Positions 17,714 through 27,475 of a DNA stretch of 64,000 nucleotides are shown here, piece after piece (the first letter of the stretch is position 1; the number at the start of each line of letters is the position of its first letter). Source of the stretch: Marinilabilia salmonicolor JCM 21150 (GTDB taxonomy: Bacteria; Bacteroidota; Bacteroidia; Bacteroidales; Marinilabiliaceae); NCBI RefSeq assembly GCF_000259075.1, contig NZ_AJKI01000020.1:1-64000 (forward strand). Direction: 5' to 3'. Position numbers and translations under genes: made by a program. A model generated the notes under the pieces. It worked only from the letters and a program-made list of their open reading frames with translations. It ran no database searches and had not been told where the DNA came from.

Positions 17714-17835
17714 GTGTTTGTCCATAAAGCACCATTTACTGCGTTAAACTTGCCCGAAAATTCCTCATTTACTCAAGTAAACTGCGTATTTTCGGGCTTC
17801 GCAAGCCTTGTAACTGGCACTTTCTTGACAAACAC
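17714..17835. repeat. Palindromic interspersed repeat, family A, copy 2 (122 bp)
   Basis: It is bounded by GTGTTTGTC and GACAAACAC (perfect 9-base inverted ends). The interior follows copy 1 (4859-4981) almost base for base, including TCGGGCTTCGCAAG and CCTTGTAACTGGCACTT. It lies in the 657-base gap upstream of the giant gene and downstream of hflC. It does not code for protein. Confidence 0.75.
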
Positions 17836-18120
17836 ATGACCAGAAACAAATCTTGCTTAGTTTATAGACAGCCTGTAATTTAATTAATATCTCTTGCAAC
17901 CTGCGCTTAAAGATTCACTAATTTTAGCGCCATTTGATTTCAAAATGTTACAAATATAGATATATCAAAAATAAAATAAAAGCAAAACCGCCCTGTTTTT
18001 AACCTTAAACACGGATATTAACAGGGATTAACGTTTTGCCTTTATTTCTTACAACACAAAATTCCATCAGATCAAAAAAGGTTAACCTACACCTTATACA
18101 TAAATCAAGCAAGGTGAAAA

Positions 18121-18214
18121 CAGGCTGAAAGCCTGAGAGCAATAGCCCGGGGCAAGGCCCTTGGTTTAGAGTTATTACCCCCTCTTTAGTGGTCGCGTTG
18201 CGACCACTAAAGAG
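18121..18214. repeat. Intergenic repeat, family B, copy 1, with perfect 15-bp hairpin
   Basis: The start CAGGCTGAAAGCCTGAGAG and a GC-rich CCCGGGGCAAGGCC stretch are followed by a perfect stem CTCTTTAGTGGTCGC/GCGACCACTAAAGAG (18182-18214) with a 3-base loop. A diverged copy with the same order occurs at 45234-45338. The hairpin may also act as a terminator for hflC on the minus strand. Confidence 0.6.
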
Positions 18215-18328
18215 AATGGTTCAATAATCTTTTTCCAGTTTTATCTCCGACTATCCATATTTCCTGGTACTTGATCATCTGGTAACCAGAAATAATGAAA
18301 CAAAGTTCGACAAAGTCAATTAATCATA

Positions 18329-19270
18329 TCAACGGGAACCTTTGAGGTATTTATACAATTCACTGTCGGTGGAAAGGATAACATGGGTCTGATCATCGAA
18401 GGTTTTTTCGAAAGTTTCCATGGATTTCATAAAAGTGTAAAGAGTTCTGGAAGCCGACGATCTGTTGTAAGCATTGGAATAAATAGCTGCAGCTTCACCA
18501 TCGGCCCGTCCCATGATTTCTTCGGCTTCTCTGAATGCTGCCGATTGAATAGACTTAAGTTCCCGTTCCTTTTCACCGTTGATACGAGACGCTTCACCCT
18601 GTCCCTCAGATCTGAACTTGTCAGCTATGCGATAGCGTTCACTCTTCATCCGCTCATAAACCTGTGTGCGGACGTCTTCCACATAGTTGATACGTTTCAG
18701 GCGGAAGTCCATTACTTTAATGCCCAAATCGGCTGTTTGTTCATTGGCTGCCTGAAGAATCATGGCCTGGATTTTCTCACGGCCCACAAGAATCTGCTCC
18801 AGACTGTCACCAATCATTTCACTTATAACACCCGATGACATTGGCTGTCGATTACTTGTTCTAACGGCTTCAATAAGATTATGATTGGCAATAAAGTCTC
18901 TTGTTTCTCCATCAAGAATATCATCAAGTCTGGATTGTGCGCCCAATTCATTACGCAGACGTTTAAAGAACTGTAAAGGATCCACTATTTGCCAGCGGGC
19001 ATAGGTATCCACAAAAATGTATTTCTTGTCTTTGGTCGGAATTTGGTTGGGATCACCATCCCATTCCATATACCGTTTCTCAAAAAAGTTTGCCGTCTGA
19101 ATAAAGGGAACTTTAAAGTTCAGTCCCGGATCCACGACAGCCTCTCCCACGGGTTTTCCGAATTGAGTAATGACCACCTGTTCGGTTTCGTCAACCACAA
19201 ATATACTCCCCATAAGGGTGATAAATGCGAGAAAGAGCACAATTATTAAAGTAATTTTATTTCGTTTCAT
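18329..19270 (-). CDS. hflC: HflC, SPFH-domain modulator of FtsH protease
   Basis: A 313-residue protein from ATG 19270 (MKRNKITLI); a longer frame to 19306 adds 12 basic residues. It has one N-terminal membrane segment (about residues 5-24), then an SPFH/band 7 domain: VVITQFGKPV, KVPF at the start, then a long helical stretch with RINGEKERELKS and REAEEIMGRADGEAA typical of HflC. It forms a membrane complex with HflK that regulates FtsH in membrane-protein quality control. It follows hflK with a 94-base gap, in the same order as in other bacteria, so the two are very likely one operon. Confidence 0.93.
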   Translation of the reverse strand: MKRNKITLIIVLFLAFITLMGSIFVVDETEQVVITQFGKPVGEAVVDPGLNFKVPFIQTANFFEKRYMEWDGDPNQIPTKDKKYIFVDTYARWQIVDPLQFFKRLRNELGAQSRLDDILDGETRDFIANHNLIEAVRTSNRQPMSSGVISEMIGDSLEQILVGREKIQAMILQAANEQTADLGIKVMDFRLKRINYVEDVRTQVYERMKSERYRIADKFRSEGQGEASRINGEKERELKSIQSAAFREAEEIMGRADGEAAAIYSNAYNRSSASRTLYTFMKSMETFEKTFDDQTHVILSTDSELYKYLKGSR

Positions 19271-19364
19271 GTTAATTCTTTTATTGTGTTGAATCTTACG
19301 ATTCATCTTTAATTTTCAGGTTGAGGTAAAAAGCTGAACCCAGAAGCCGGTTCAGGATTCTGCA

Positions 19365-20360
19365 TTACTCCTGGGTGTTAAGTTTCTTTACATTGTCCAT
19401 CTGCATTTGCAATAGTGGCAAGACATTGTTTCCATCCTTATCGGTGATAATTTTATTTCCAAGACGAGGTATTACTTCCTGCAATGTTTCGAGATAAATA
19501 CGTTCACGCGTTACCTCAGGAGCTCTGACATATTCAGAATAAAGTTCATTGAAACGAGCTACCTGTCCTTTTGCGTTATTGACACGTTCAACAGCATATC
19601 CCTCAGCCTTTTGAATGGTCTCTTCAGCCTGACCTTTAGCCTTGGGAATCACCTTATTGTATTCCGATTTAGCCTGATTTATTAAGGTCTCTTTTTCCTG
19701 CTGAGCTTCGTTTACTGCATTAAAGGCAGCTTTGACGGGATCAGGCGGATTCACATCCTGAAGCACCACCTGATCAATCTTAACCCCAAGTTCATAGTTG
19801 TTGGAAAGTTCCTGAATCAATACCTGAACGCTGGAAGCAATTTCAGCGCGGCCAACGGTCAATACTTCATTCACTGTGCGATCGCCCACCACCTGACGGA
19901 CAGCTCCTTCTGAAACATCACGCAGGGTGGATTCGGGGTTTCTAACCTTAAACAGAAATTTGTAAGGATCATTAATACGGTACTGAACCACCCACTCCAC
20001 ATCTGCCAGGTTAAGGTCTCCGGTAAGCATCAGAGACTCATCTCTGGTACCGCTCTTGGTATATTCCGACCGTACATTAGAAGAGGTTGTTCTGAATCCA
20101 AACTCCAGTTTTTGTTGCCTTTCCACCGGTACTTTATACACAGTCTCTATGAAAGGAATTTTAAAATTCAAACCCGGCATCACGGTTTTGGTATATTTCC
20201 CAAAACGCACAATAACCCCGGCCTCTTCGGGGCCTACCTGAAAAAAACCGCTCCAGGCCACAACCACGATAACGATTGCCGCAACAACCGACTTTATATT
20301 CTTAAGCACTTTTTTCAAAACAGGAGGTATCTCCTGATTTGAGAATTCGAATTCACTCAT
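19365..20360 (-). CDS. hflK: HflK, SPFH-domain modulator of FtsH protease
   Basis: A 331-residue protein with a short cytosolic N-terminus, one membrane segment at about residues 24-42 (VVAAIVIVVVAWSGFFQV), then the SPFH domain beginning GPEEAGVIVRFGKY with PGLNFKIPF. The conserved QDVNPPDPVKAAFN motif and the following helical ERVNNAKGQ stretch identify HflK rather than a general stomatin. It pairs with HflC and FtsH at the inner membrane. It is the first gene of the hflKC pair, 66 bases after the end of otsAB on the same strand, so read-through from otsAB is possible. Confidence 0.93.
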   Translation of the reverse strand: MSEFEFSNQEIPPVLKKVLKNIKSVVAAIVIVVVAWSGFFQVGPEEAGVIVRFGKYTKTVMPGLNFKIPFIETVYKVPVERQQKLEFGFRTTSSNVRSEYTKSGTRDESLMLTGDLNLADVEWVVQYRINDPYKFLFKVRNPESTLRDVSEGAVRQVVGDRTVNEVLTVGRAEIASSVQVLIQELSNNYELGVKIDQVVLQDVNPPDPVKAAFNAVNEAQQEKETLINQAKSEYNKVIPKAKGQAEETIQKAEGYAVERVNNAKGQVARFNELYSEYVRAPEVTRERIYLETLQEVIPRLGNKIITDKDGNNVLPLLQMQMDNVKKLNTQE

Positions 20361-20426
20361 AATTAAATTTACATTTCTCCCGCGTAATCGGGAATTACTT
20401 GATTGGAATATTTGTTTGTTACAGAA

Positions 20427-22652
20427 TTAATGATTTTCAGACATAACCCTCAGGAAATTTCTTACAGCATCCACTGTTTCCAACTTGTAAGATGCATTGG
20501 TATGCTTGATACCTACTTTAATGGTAACAGCTTCAGGTGGCAACTCTTTGAAAAGGTACTCATCTGTCCAGTCATCACCCATAGCGAGGATATAGTCAAA
20601 CTGCTTGTTTAACAAATAGCGATTGGCAGCCACTCCTTTATTAATGCCACCGGTCTTCACCTCCACCACTTTGTTTCCTTCCATAATTTCCAGGTTGTGG
20701 TTGGCAACCATAGTTGTCAACTCATCCTTCAGTTCTTTGGCACGCAACTCGCCCAATTCGGCTTCGGCCTTTTCGTAATGCCACACCAGAGAATAATTTT
20801 TCTCTTCCAGGTAAGTTCCGGGAGTACGAACGACAAAACTATCAAGGATAGGACGTACCATCGGCATCCATGAATTGGTGGCATTGGTCAGCATTTGCCA
20901 GTCACTGCCTCTTTCACGCATCCAAACCCCATGCTCACTGATCAGGCTCACATCAGATCCGTCAAACCATTTGCTGAGGGTTTCCTTATCCCGTCCGCTA
21001 ATGAGTACCACTTCGTTTCGCTCATCACTGGTAAGTGCATTCAGAATTTCATGTAACGGATAATCCGGCGCTGCACTGGGTTCTGCCTCTCGCGTTACTT
21101 TCTTAAAATGTGTCAGGGTGCCGTCATAATCAAGGAAAATAGCTCTTGACTTGGCTTTGGAAAAGTCATCCAGCAATTTCTTACTGAGTTTGGTAGTAAT
21201 CTTCTTCGCCAGAAAATCTGTCTGAATCTGTGCAATCCGCTTCAGCGAAGAGACAAATTGTTCTGCCCACTTGAAAACATCATATCGCTTCAAACGCTTC
21301 TGAATAACTGACATGCGGGCTCGTTGCTCATCGATGGGCATTTCCAGTGCCTGTTTGATCGCATCAGCAACCTGGCTTTCATGGTTGGGGTTAATGACAA
21401 TGGCTTCTCCCATCTCTTTTACCACACCGGTCATCTCACTGATAATCATCACACCGGTCTGATTGGTTCGTGAAGCTACATACTCTTTAGCCACAAGATT
21501 CATCCCGTCACGCACCGGGGTTAGCAGGGCTACATCGCTCATGCTGTATAGTTCCACCAGATTTTCAAAAGGCATGGATCGATAAAAATACCAAACCGGT
21601 GCATAGTTTACCGTTCCGTAAAGTCCGTTGATGCGCCCAACAAGTTCGTCCACTTCCCGTTTTAATCGCTGATATTGCGGAACACTGTTGCGCGAAGGCA
21701 CAGCCAGCATAACCAAAGTCACTTTAGTGCGGTATTCGGGAAACTTCTCCAGAAATTTCTCAAAAGCTCTTAAACGGTTTGGTATCCCTTTGGAATAATC
21801 AAGCCGATCGATAGACAGAATTAACTTCCTGTCGGGAGATACCAAAAAATACTTTTCCAGTTCCTTATGCAGAGTAGATTTCTCCTGCATGGGTCTGGAA
21901 ATTGTTTTGATCGCCGAATCATGAAACTTGTCATAGTCAATCCCCATGGGAAAAGCATCGGCAAGAATAATCCTTTCATTAATATGTATCTGATTGAAAG
22001 AGATTTCATAACCAAACAGACGACGGACACTACTTAAAAAGTGACGTTCATAGTCGTAGGTGTGAAATCCGATCAGGTCAGCCCCCAAAAGCCCTTCAAG
22101 CAACTCATTACGCCATGGTAAGATGCGGAACACCTCATACGATGGAAAAGGAATGTGCAAAAAGAATCCGATGGTAATATCAGGACGTTTGGCCTTTAGC
22201 ATTCCCGGCACCAGCATAAGCTGATAGTCGTGTACCCACACAAAATCTCCATCTTCCACCACTTCAAGTGTCTTATCGGCAAACTTTTGGTTCACTTCTA
22301 CGTATGATTCCCAGAACTCGGGAGAATAATCAACATATTGATTGAAGTAATGAAAAAGAGGCCAGATAGTTCTGTTACAAAAACCTTCGTAAAAGGTATG
22401 CACTTCATCGGCGGTGAGTGGAACAGTATCACACCCTTCCTTATCGAGCAACCCTTCAATTTCCTTAAACTGATCTACCGTGTAACTGTCAGTTGCGATC
22501 CCTGGCCACCCTATCCACCGGCCCTCAAAATCCTTATAAACTGATTTCATTCCGGTAGCCAAACCACCCACGCTGGGTTTTAACAAAAATTTATCTTCTT
22601 CCGAAACTATACTGAATGGCAATCGATTAGAAACTATGTGAAGTTTTTTCAT
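20427..22652 (-). CDS. Fused trehalose-6-phosphate synthase / trehalose-6-phosphate phosphatase
   Basis: A 741-residue bifunctional protein. Residues about 1-470 are a GT20 trehalose-6-phosphate synthase: SNRLP start, WIGWPG, HDYQLMLVPGMLK, FFLHIPFPS, the SIDRLDYSKGI donor-binding motif and RDGMNLVAKEY. Residues about 500-735 are a HAD-type trehalose-phosphatase with FLDYDGTLT (Asp508 and Asp510), an ISGRD motif and AMGDDWTDEYLF near the end. It makes trehalose from UDP-glucose and glucose-6-phosphate in the cytosol, usually as an osmoprotectant. The fusion corresponds to OtsA plus OtsB. It diverges from the GH15 gene across 110 bases, suggesting shared control of synthesis and breakdown. Confidence 0.95.
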   Translation of the reverse strand: MKKLHIVSNRLPFSIVSEEDKFLLKPSVGGLATGMKSVYKDFEGRWIGWPGIATDSYTVDQFKEIEGLLDKEGCDTVPLTADEVHTFYEGFCNRTIWPLFHYFNQYVDYSPEFWESYVEVNQKFADKTLEVVEDGDFVWVHDYQLMLVPGMLKAKRPDITIGFFLHIPFPSYEVFRILPWRNELLEGLLGADLIGFHTYDYERHFLSSVRRLFGYEISFNQIHINERIILADAFPMGIDYDKFHDSAIKTISRPMQEKSTLHKELEKYFLVSPDRKLILSIDRLDYSKGIPNRLRAFEKFLEKFPEYRTKVTLVMLAVPSRNSVPQYQRLKREVDELVGRINGLYGTVNYAPVWYFYRSMPFENLVELYSMSDVALLTPVRDGMNLVAKEYVASRTNQTGVMIISEMTGVVKEMGEAIVINPNHESQVADAIKQALEMPIDEQRARMSVIQKRLKRYDVFKWAEQFVSSLKRIAQIQTDFLAKKITTKLSKKLLDDFSKAKSRAIFLDYDGTLTHFKKVTREAEPSAAPDYPLHEILNALTSDERNEVVLISGRDKETLSKWFDGSDVSLISEHGVWMRERGSDWQMLTNATNSWMPMVRPILDSFVVRTPGTYLEEKNYSLVWHYEKAEAELGELRAKELKDELTTMVANHNLEIMEGNKVVEVKTGGINKGVAANRYLLNKQFDYILAMGDDWTDEYLFKELPPEAVTIKVGIKHTNASYKLETVDAVRNFLRVMSENH

Positions 22653-22762
22653 GGGTTTATGCTTTTTATTTTCCTTTAAAGTATAATGTTTTTTCTTTAT
22701 TTTACAAACTTTGCATCGTCAAAACAAACAAAAAACTGAAAAGATTGAACACACTAACAAAC

Positions 22763-24568
22763 ATGAACAACCTGAACTATGGTGTCGTTGGTAACGGTAA
22801 AAGTGCAGCATTGATATCAGATAAAGGATCGGTGGACTGGCTTTGTTTACCAAAATTTGATTCTCCATCCATTTTTGCTGCTTTACTGGACAAAGAAAGA
22901 GGGGGTCAATTCTCTATTGTATCCGTTACCGGAGCTGACATTACTCAAAGATATGAATTTCATTCCAATATTTTAATCACCCGCTTCGAATGTGCTGATG
23001 GTATTTTTGAGATTCATGATTTCATGCCCAGGTACAAAACAGACAACAAGGGCTATTACCTGCCTCCGGATCTGATCAGATATATTAAATTAATCGAAGG
23101 CAAACCGAAAATTAAAGTTCATTTCGATCCCCGATTGGAATATGGTAAGTACGATACTCACATCACCTTTAACGGCAAATATGTGAAAGCATATACTGCC
23201 AAAGGAAGTTACGATTCGTTGTATCTTTACACCAGTATGGACAAACTCTCAGTGGTTGGCCAGTTACCAATCACCATCGATAAAGATCAGTTTATCCTTA
23301 TCAGCTACAACCAGAAACTTTTGGCTCAGGATCTCAACAGAGCTTACCTGAAACTCCAGAGAACTAAGGTTTATTGGCTCGACTGGGCAGAACGCACCAC
23401 AAGGTTTAAAGACTACAATGATGAAATCATGCGTAGCGCCCTGCTTCTGAAACTCCTGAGTTATCATAAATCCGGAGCCATTTTGGCAGCAGTTACCACA
23501 TCACTACCCGAAACCATCGGAGAAGTCCGCAACTGGGACTACCGTTTTTGCTGGATCAGAGATGCATCCATGGTGATTAAGGTCATGACCATGCTGGGCC
23601 ATTTCAATGTTGCACATAAATATCTGAATTTCATTATCGACATGCTCCCCGACAAGGATGAGAAAATTCAGATAATGTATGGTATCAACGGAGAGAAAAA
23701 ACTTACCGAAACAGAGCTTCCCCACCTGTCTGGATACGAAAACAGTAAACCGGTTCGTATAGGGAATGCTGCATACAAACAAAAACAAAATGACATTTAT
23801 GGTATTCTGGTAGATGTAATTTATCAGTTATTTCACCTCTTCACTACTTCGCTGGAATACAGCGAAGAGCTGTGGACCATCATCCGAAACATTGTAAAAG
23901 TGGTGGAAAAAAACTGGCAAAAGCCCGATAAGGGGATCTGGGAAATCAGGAATAGCAATAAACACTTTACATTCAGCAAGGTACTTTGCTGGGTCGCTGC
24001 CGACAGGGGAATTAAAATTGCAGAATTGCTGCATCAGAAAGAATACATCGAGACGTGGGGCAAATTGAGAGATAAAATCAGAAATGATATTTATAAAAAT
24101 GCCTGGTCAGAAAACAAGCAGGCTTTTACGCAGGCTTATGGTACCGAAGACCTGGATGCCTCTATATTATTGATGGAAGCCTACGGATTCATTGAGGGAA
24201 AAGATCCCAAATTCAAAAGTACTGTTAAAGCCATTCAAAAAGAGTTGGAACACAAAGGACTGATGTACCGTTACAAAAATAAAGATGATTTCGGACAGCC
24301 CTCCTCTGCTTTTACCATTTGCTCTTTCTGGCTGGTAAGAAGCCTCTATATGATTGGAGAAAAGGATGAAGCCAAAAGAAAATTCGATGAACTGCTGAAA
24401 TACTCCAATCATCTGGGACTTTTCAGTGAAGACCTGGATTTCGAAACCAAAAGAATGCTCGGGAACTTCCCGCAAGCATACTCCCACCTGGCATTGATTG
24501 ATACAGCTATGCTGCTGGCCGGTGGAGAAATATCCAGTGAGGAGAAGATTTTGGGGAATATTGGGTAA
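22763..24568 (+). CDS. GH15 glycoside hydrolase, possible trehalase or glucoamylase
   Basis: A 601-residue protein from ATG 22763 (MNNLNYGVVGNG); an upstream in-frame TTG is not preferred. The N-terminal region SAALISDKGSVDWLCLPKFDSPS is the trehalase-like N-domain of bacterial GH15 enzymes, and the (alpha/alpha)6 barrel follows with NWDYRFCWIRDASM and DLDASILLM. The end NFPQAYSHLALIDTAM carries the second catalytic region. No signal peptide, so cytosolic. Because it diverges from the trehalose synthase fusion, hydrolysis of trehalose is plausible, as shown for mycobacterial GH15 trehalase; maltooligosaccharide hydrolysis is the alternative. A decayed copy of its last about 55 codons and terminator lies at 47379-47612. 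Confidence 0.9.
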   Translation: MNNLNYGVVGNGKSAALISDKGSVDWLCLPKFDSPSIFAALLDKERGGQFSIVSVTGADITQRYEFHSNILITRFECADGIFEIHDFMPRYKTDNKGYYLPPDLIRYIKLIEGKPKIKVHFDPRLEYGKYDTHITFNGKYVKAYTAKGSYDSLYLYTSMDKLSVVGQLPITIDKDQFILISYNQKLLAQDLNRAYLKLQRTKVYWLDWAERTTRFKDYNDEIMRSALLLKLLSYHKSGAILAAVTTSLPETIGEVRNWDYRFCWIRDASMVIKVMTMLGHFNVAHKYLNFIIDMLPDKDEKIQIMYGINGEKKLTETELPHLSGYENSKPVRIGNAAYKQKQNDIYGILVDVIYQLFHLFTTSLEYSEELWTIIRNIVKVVEKNWQKPDKGIWEIRNSNKHFTFSKVLCWVAADRGIKIAELLHQKEYIETWGKLRDKIRNDIYKNAWSENKQAFTQAYGTEDLDASILLMEAYGFIEGKDPKFKSTVKAIQKELEHKGLMYRYKNKDDFGQPSSAFTICSFWLVRSLYMIGEKDEAKRKFDELLKYSNHLGLFSEDLDFETKRMLGNFPQAYSHLALIDTAMLLAGGEISSEEKILGNIG

Positions 24569-24604
24569 GGAAACACCTGATTTTTCTGATTAATATAGAA
24601 CAAA

Positions 24605-24637
24605 CAGGGGCTGTCCAATACGTTTGGGCAGCCCCTG
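24605..24637 (+). terminator. Rho-independent terminator of the GH15 gene
   Basis: CAGGGGCTGTCC (24605-24616) pairs with GGGCAGCCCCTG (24626-24637) around a 9-base loop. It is 36 bases after the stop codon. Its duplicate follows the GH15 fragment at 47579-47612. Confidence 0.85.
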
Positions 24638-24744
24638 CTGTTTGATATACGTAAAATTCGATCCTCCCAAAAGAGTTACAGTACATCCTGTAAACTCAAA
24701 AGAGTGTTCAAAACCGGTTTACCCAAGATTCCAATTCATTAACA

Positions 24745-25343
24745 TTACCTTTCCGCAAAGATGATCTGATCAATCAAAAAACGGTTAACAGCCCCGTTCA
24801 TATTCTCATTGAATGATTCATACCCTATTTCGAGTTGGTTTTTACCTTCCCGAAGTTCTACCTCAATGGTATTTGTTGTTCCCCAGTTGGCCCACTCATC
24901 GCTTCCCCGCTGCGGGAAAACTAAAGAAGACGCAAATTCACCATTTACAAACAAGGTTCGGATCCCACATTTGTTATCGGTATTAACAGGACCACTACCA
25001 TTGGCATAGCGGAATGACAGAAACCATTTTCCTGATTCAGGTGTTGAGGCAGAAAACTTCAACGGGTCATTTTGTTCCTTAGAAAACTTCACATACCCGT
25101 CTTCCTGAAAACCCGGAACTTAATTTTGATAAATCAAATTAAAATCCTCTGCTTTCAGAATTAGAGTTCCAAAAAAATTTGGGCCGTCCCTGGACAGTTT
25201 TTTATCGTGACGGATGTTTTTCTGAAGCTCCCGGGTATTTTCTTATGCTCTACAAGAATTTTAGCGTTACCCAGGGGATACTTCAGGACTTCAGGGTAAT
25301 TTATGAATTCGTAAGAGTAATGAATAATAAGTAAAAAAAACAT
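24745..25343 (-). pseudogene. Remnant of a carbohydrate-active enzyme with a C-terminal CBM35/CBM6-like domain
   Basis: The last about 115 codons encode a beta-sandwich carbohydrate-binding module: WFLSFRYANGSGPVNTDN, RTLFVNGEFASSLVFP, EWANWGTTNTIEVELREGKN and a final FLIDQIIF. Upstream the same frame reads LILKAEDFNLIYQN, a TAA stop, then VPGFQEDGYVKF, the expected start of such a module (AEDF...GF-x-x-DGYV). Further upstream the reading shifts frame at a seven-base homopolymer near 25174 and continues NAKILVEHKKIPG to about 25343. There is no start codon and no catalytic domain. It is therefore a decayed 3' fragment at the edge of PUL 1, perhaps left by the rearrangement that placed PUL 1 here. 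Confidence 0.6.
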
Positions 25344-25878
25344 CTAAAAAAGAAAGTTCTTTTTTCTCAATTCTTTTTGAAAAAATTTTGATGACCTAAA
25401 AATGTGTTTTAACCATTTTAATATTCAAACCATGAGTTTGGGCAACTTTTTGCTTTTCGATTATTCAAAGCAGCTCAAAACAATCCAAACCAATCTCTTC
25501 AACAATGTAAAAAATGCTCAAATCAAAAGTTCTTGGCAATGGAATGATGAAAAAATCCTATCCCTATTCTATGCAAAACCTCAATGAAGCTCCACGAGAA
25601 CAAATTTGAATTGTAATATGGTCTTTGCAGACCTGAGTTGTCATTTTAACAAAAAAATTGAGGTTCTGTAGAAATGTAATGCGCGTTTTGACGAACAATG
25701 AAATTCCCATTGTCGTGCAGGCGCTTTATTACAATCCCCCAAAAACTCCGGATGGTGGGGACGTGTTGAAGAAAAGAAATTAATAAGCAAGTTTCCCAAA
25801 AGCATCCCCATGTTTTTACCAAACATATACAAAAAAACACGCACCCCCTCTTTTCTCATTAATAAATGAGAATACATT
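25344..25878. other. 535-base stretch without a recognisable gene
   Basis: AT-rich DNA between the CBM remnant and the GH50-like gene. Short open frames exist on both strands but are under 90 codons and show no family pattern. The part around 25680-25790 is noticeably less AT-rich and could be a relic of an interspersed repeat, but no second copy was seen in the window. No clear terminator or promoter was found. Confidence 0.4.
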
Positions 25879-27312
25879 CTACTTCGCATCGAAATACTCA
25901 ATAAGCTGATAAACTTGATTATTCAGCTCCTTCATTTCTTTCATCATGGGGTCCCAAATTTCATAATAATTATTTACGATCCCTTTATTAGCGTCAACAT
26001 TTGAAGGATCAACACCTTTTGCGGTTGGATCGTTGTCCTGATATTTGAAATAATGCCAACCAACACAATTTTTTGACTCCAACAGGGCTAAGTTATAGTT
26101 CTGATAAAAAAGACCACGATCCTTTTGAGTTTTTACAATCCAACCGGCACCACTTTGATTGGGCATTCCAGAGTCTTCTCCTTTTGTGTAATATTCTGTA
26201 ACAATAAAGGGCCTTCCACTCCATTTGGTCCAATTAGCCATATCTGCACTATCGGGAGTCCAATGATTGTAGTAATTATTAGAAACAATATCGAGATAAC
26301 GGCCTGCCGTTTTCATAAATATCGGGTAGTTTTTTTCTTTACTGTAAAACCTTGCTCCGATATACATGTGGTTTGGATCATATTTTTTTATCGCATTTGA
26401 AACAATTGAGAAGTACTTATCAGCCACAAGCGCCATAAACTCTTCACGATGTTTAGCGGTAATCTGGCCTGATGAGATCCCCTTCTCATTTAACCATTCT
26501 TTGGCTGCCAGATAACCTGGCTCGCTTGTAGGTAATGCCAAATAATTATCAATAGATTCAAATTTAAAAGGCATTTCATTATCTGAAAAATGCCCGAACA
26601 AATTAGGATCATCTTTGTATTTCACAAGCTGCTTTGCACGTTCGTCAACATAAGCTTTAAAACCGGGATCAAATACAAAAATTGCCTCATTGGGATAGCC
26701 TGTATGCCCAGCTAATTGGCGGGCTTTACCGTGGGACCATGCGTAACTACTCATGAAATTCCAGTTAATACAATAAGCAAAAGGTTTCTCCAGACTTTTA
26801 TTGGCCTCAATGATGGCATCAGTATCTGACCATGAACCAGCACAATTAAAACCATTGTCCTGAAGCATTATAATGGTTTCTTTCATCCAGTTTTCCTTTG
26901 AGTTAAATCTTTCCAACAAAGCCTTTTTATTTCTTTCCGATTTTCCGGTTCTCAGGCTATTCAAAGCAATATTTATGTAATAATAACCATCTGGATCAAT
27001 ACACCACCATCTGTCTCCAATTTTTTTAACATGGAAAAAACCGGTGGCGGTTGTCTTTAAGTATTTGTTTCCGCCATAACGGCTCTTTTCAACTGGTTTT
27101 GCTGACCTTTCAAATCCTTTCAGCAAATCAACTGTTCGCGTTTTAAAAGGCTGATATTCCGTGTATGTTCTGGTTTCATCCTCATGGTAAAGACGAACTT
27201 TAGCCTCAACTACAATGGATTCCTGTTTTCTTTCAGAATTAGCTTCATTTCTTTTTATGCTGCATGCATTGATTAAAGAAAACAGAAAAAGAATTATTAG
27301 TGTCTTGTTCAT
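25879..27312 (-). CDS. GH50/agarase-like TIM-barrel glycoside hydrolase lipoprotein
   Basis: A 477-residue lipoprotein from ATG 27312 (MNKTLIILFLFSLINAC, lipobox Cys17). The pattern GFFHVKKIGDRWWCIDPDGYYYINIALNS resembles the start of the catalytic barrel in GH50/agarase-annotated enzymes (G-R-W-W-x-x-x-P-x-G). FGHFSDNEMPF supplies a candidate acid/base Glu246 and PFIVTEYYTKGEDSG a candidate nucleophile Glu373, as expected for a retaining clan GH-A enzyme. It is the last gene of PUL 1. The family assignment is from memory of motifs and the substrate could be another beta-galactan or glucan. Exported, probably surface or periplasmic. Confidence 0.65.
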   Translation of the reverse strand: MNKTLIILFLFSLINACSIKRNEANSERKQESIVVEAKVRLYHEDETRTYTEYQPFKTRTVDLLKGFERSAKPVEKSRYGGNKYLKTTATGFFHVKKIGDRWWCIDPDGYYYINIALNSLRTGKSERNKKALLERFNSKENWMKETIIMLQDNGFNCAGSWSDTDAIIEANKSLEKPFAYCINWNFMSSYAWSHGKARQLAGHTGYPNEAIFVFDPGFKAYVDERAKQLVKYKDDPNLFGHFSDNEMPFKFESIDNYLALPTSEPGYLAAKEWLNEKGISSGQITAKHREEFMALVADKYFSIVSNAIKKYDPNHMYIGARFYSKEKNYPIFMKTAGRYLDIVSNNYYNHWTPDSADMANWTKWSGRPFIVTEYYTKGEDSGMPNQSGAGWIVKTQKDRGLFYQNYNLALLESKNCVGWHYFKYQDNDPTAKGVDPSNVDANKGIVNNYYEIWDPMMKEMKELNNQVYQLIEYFDAK

Positions 27313-27475
27313 TTTTAATATTTTAACAAATTCAAAAACCATAATTATTCGTAGCGAAAATTTAAATACGATTGCTTACTTCATTTAGCTCAGTTCCAAG
27401 GATTATTATATTAGCACAAAAAGTAAGTTGTTTTTCAGCCCTATAAAATCAATTTTTTGGTATTTCTTCAACCTT

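Noticed and set aside
24409-24618. Similar antisense frames at 24409-24618 and 47374-47592
   Set aside because: Their similarity comes only from the duplicated GH15 end and terminator that they overlap; neither is a gene.
25402-25901. Short open frames in the gap before the GH50-like gene
   Set aside because: No conserved pattern, overlapping on both strands, AT-rich; possibly an old repeat relic, but no second copy was seen.
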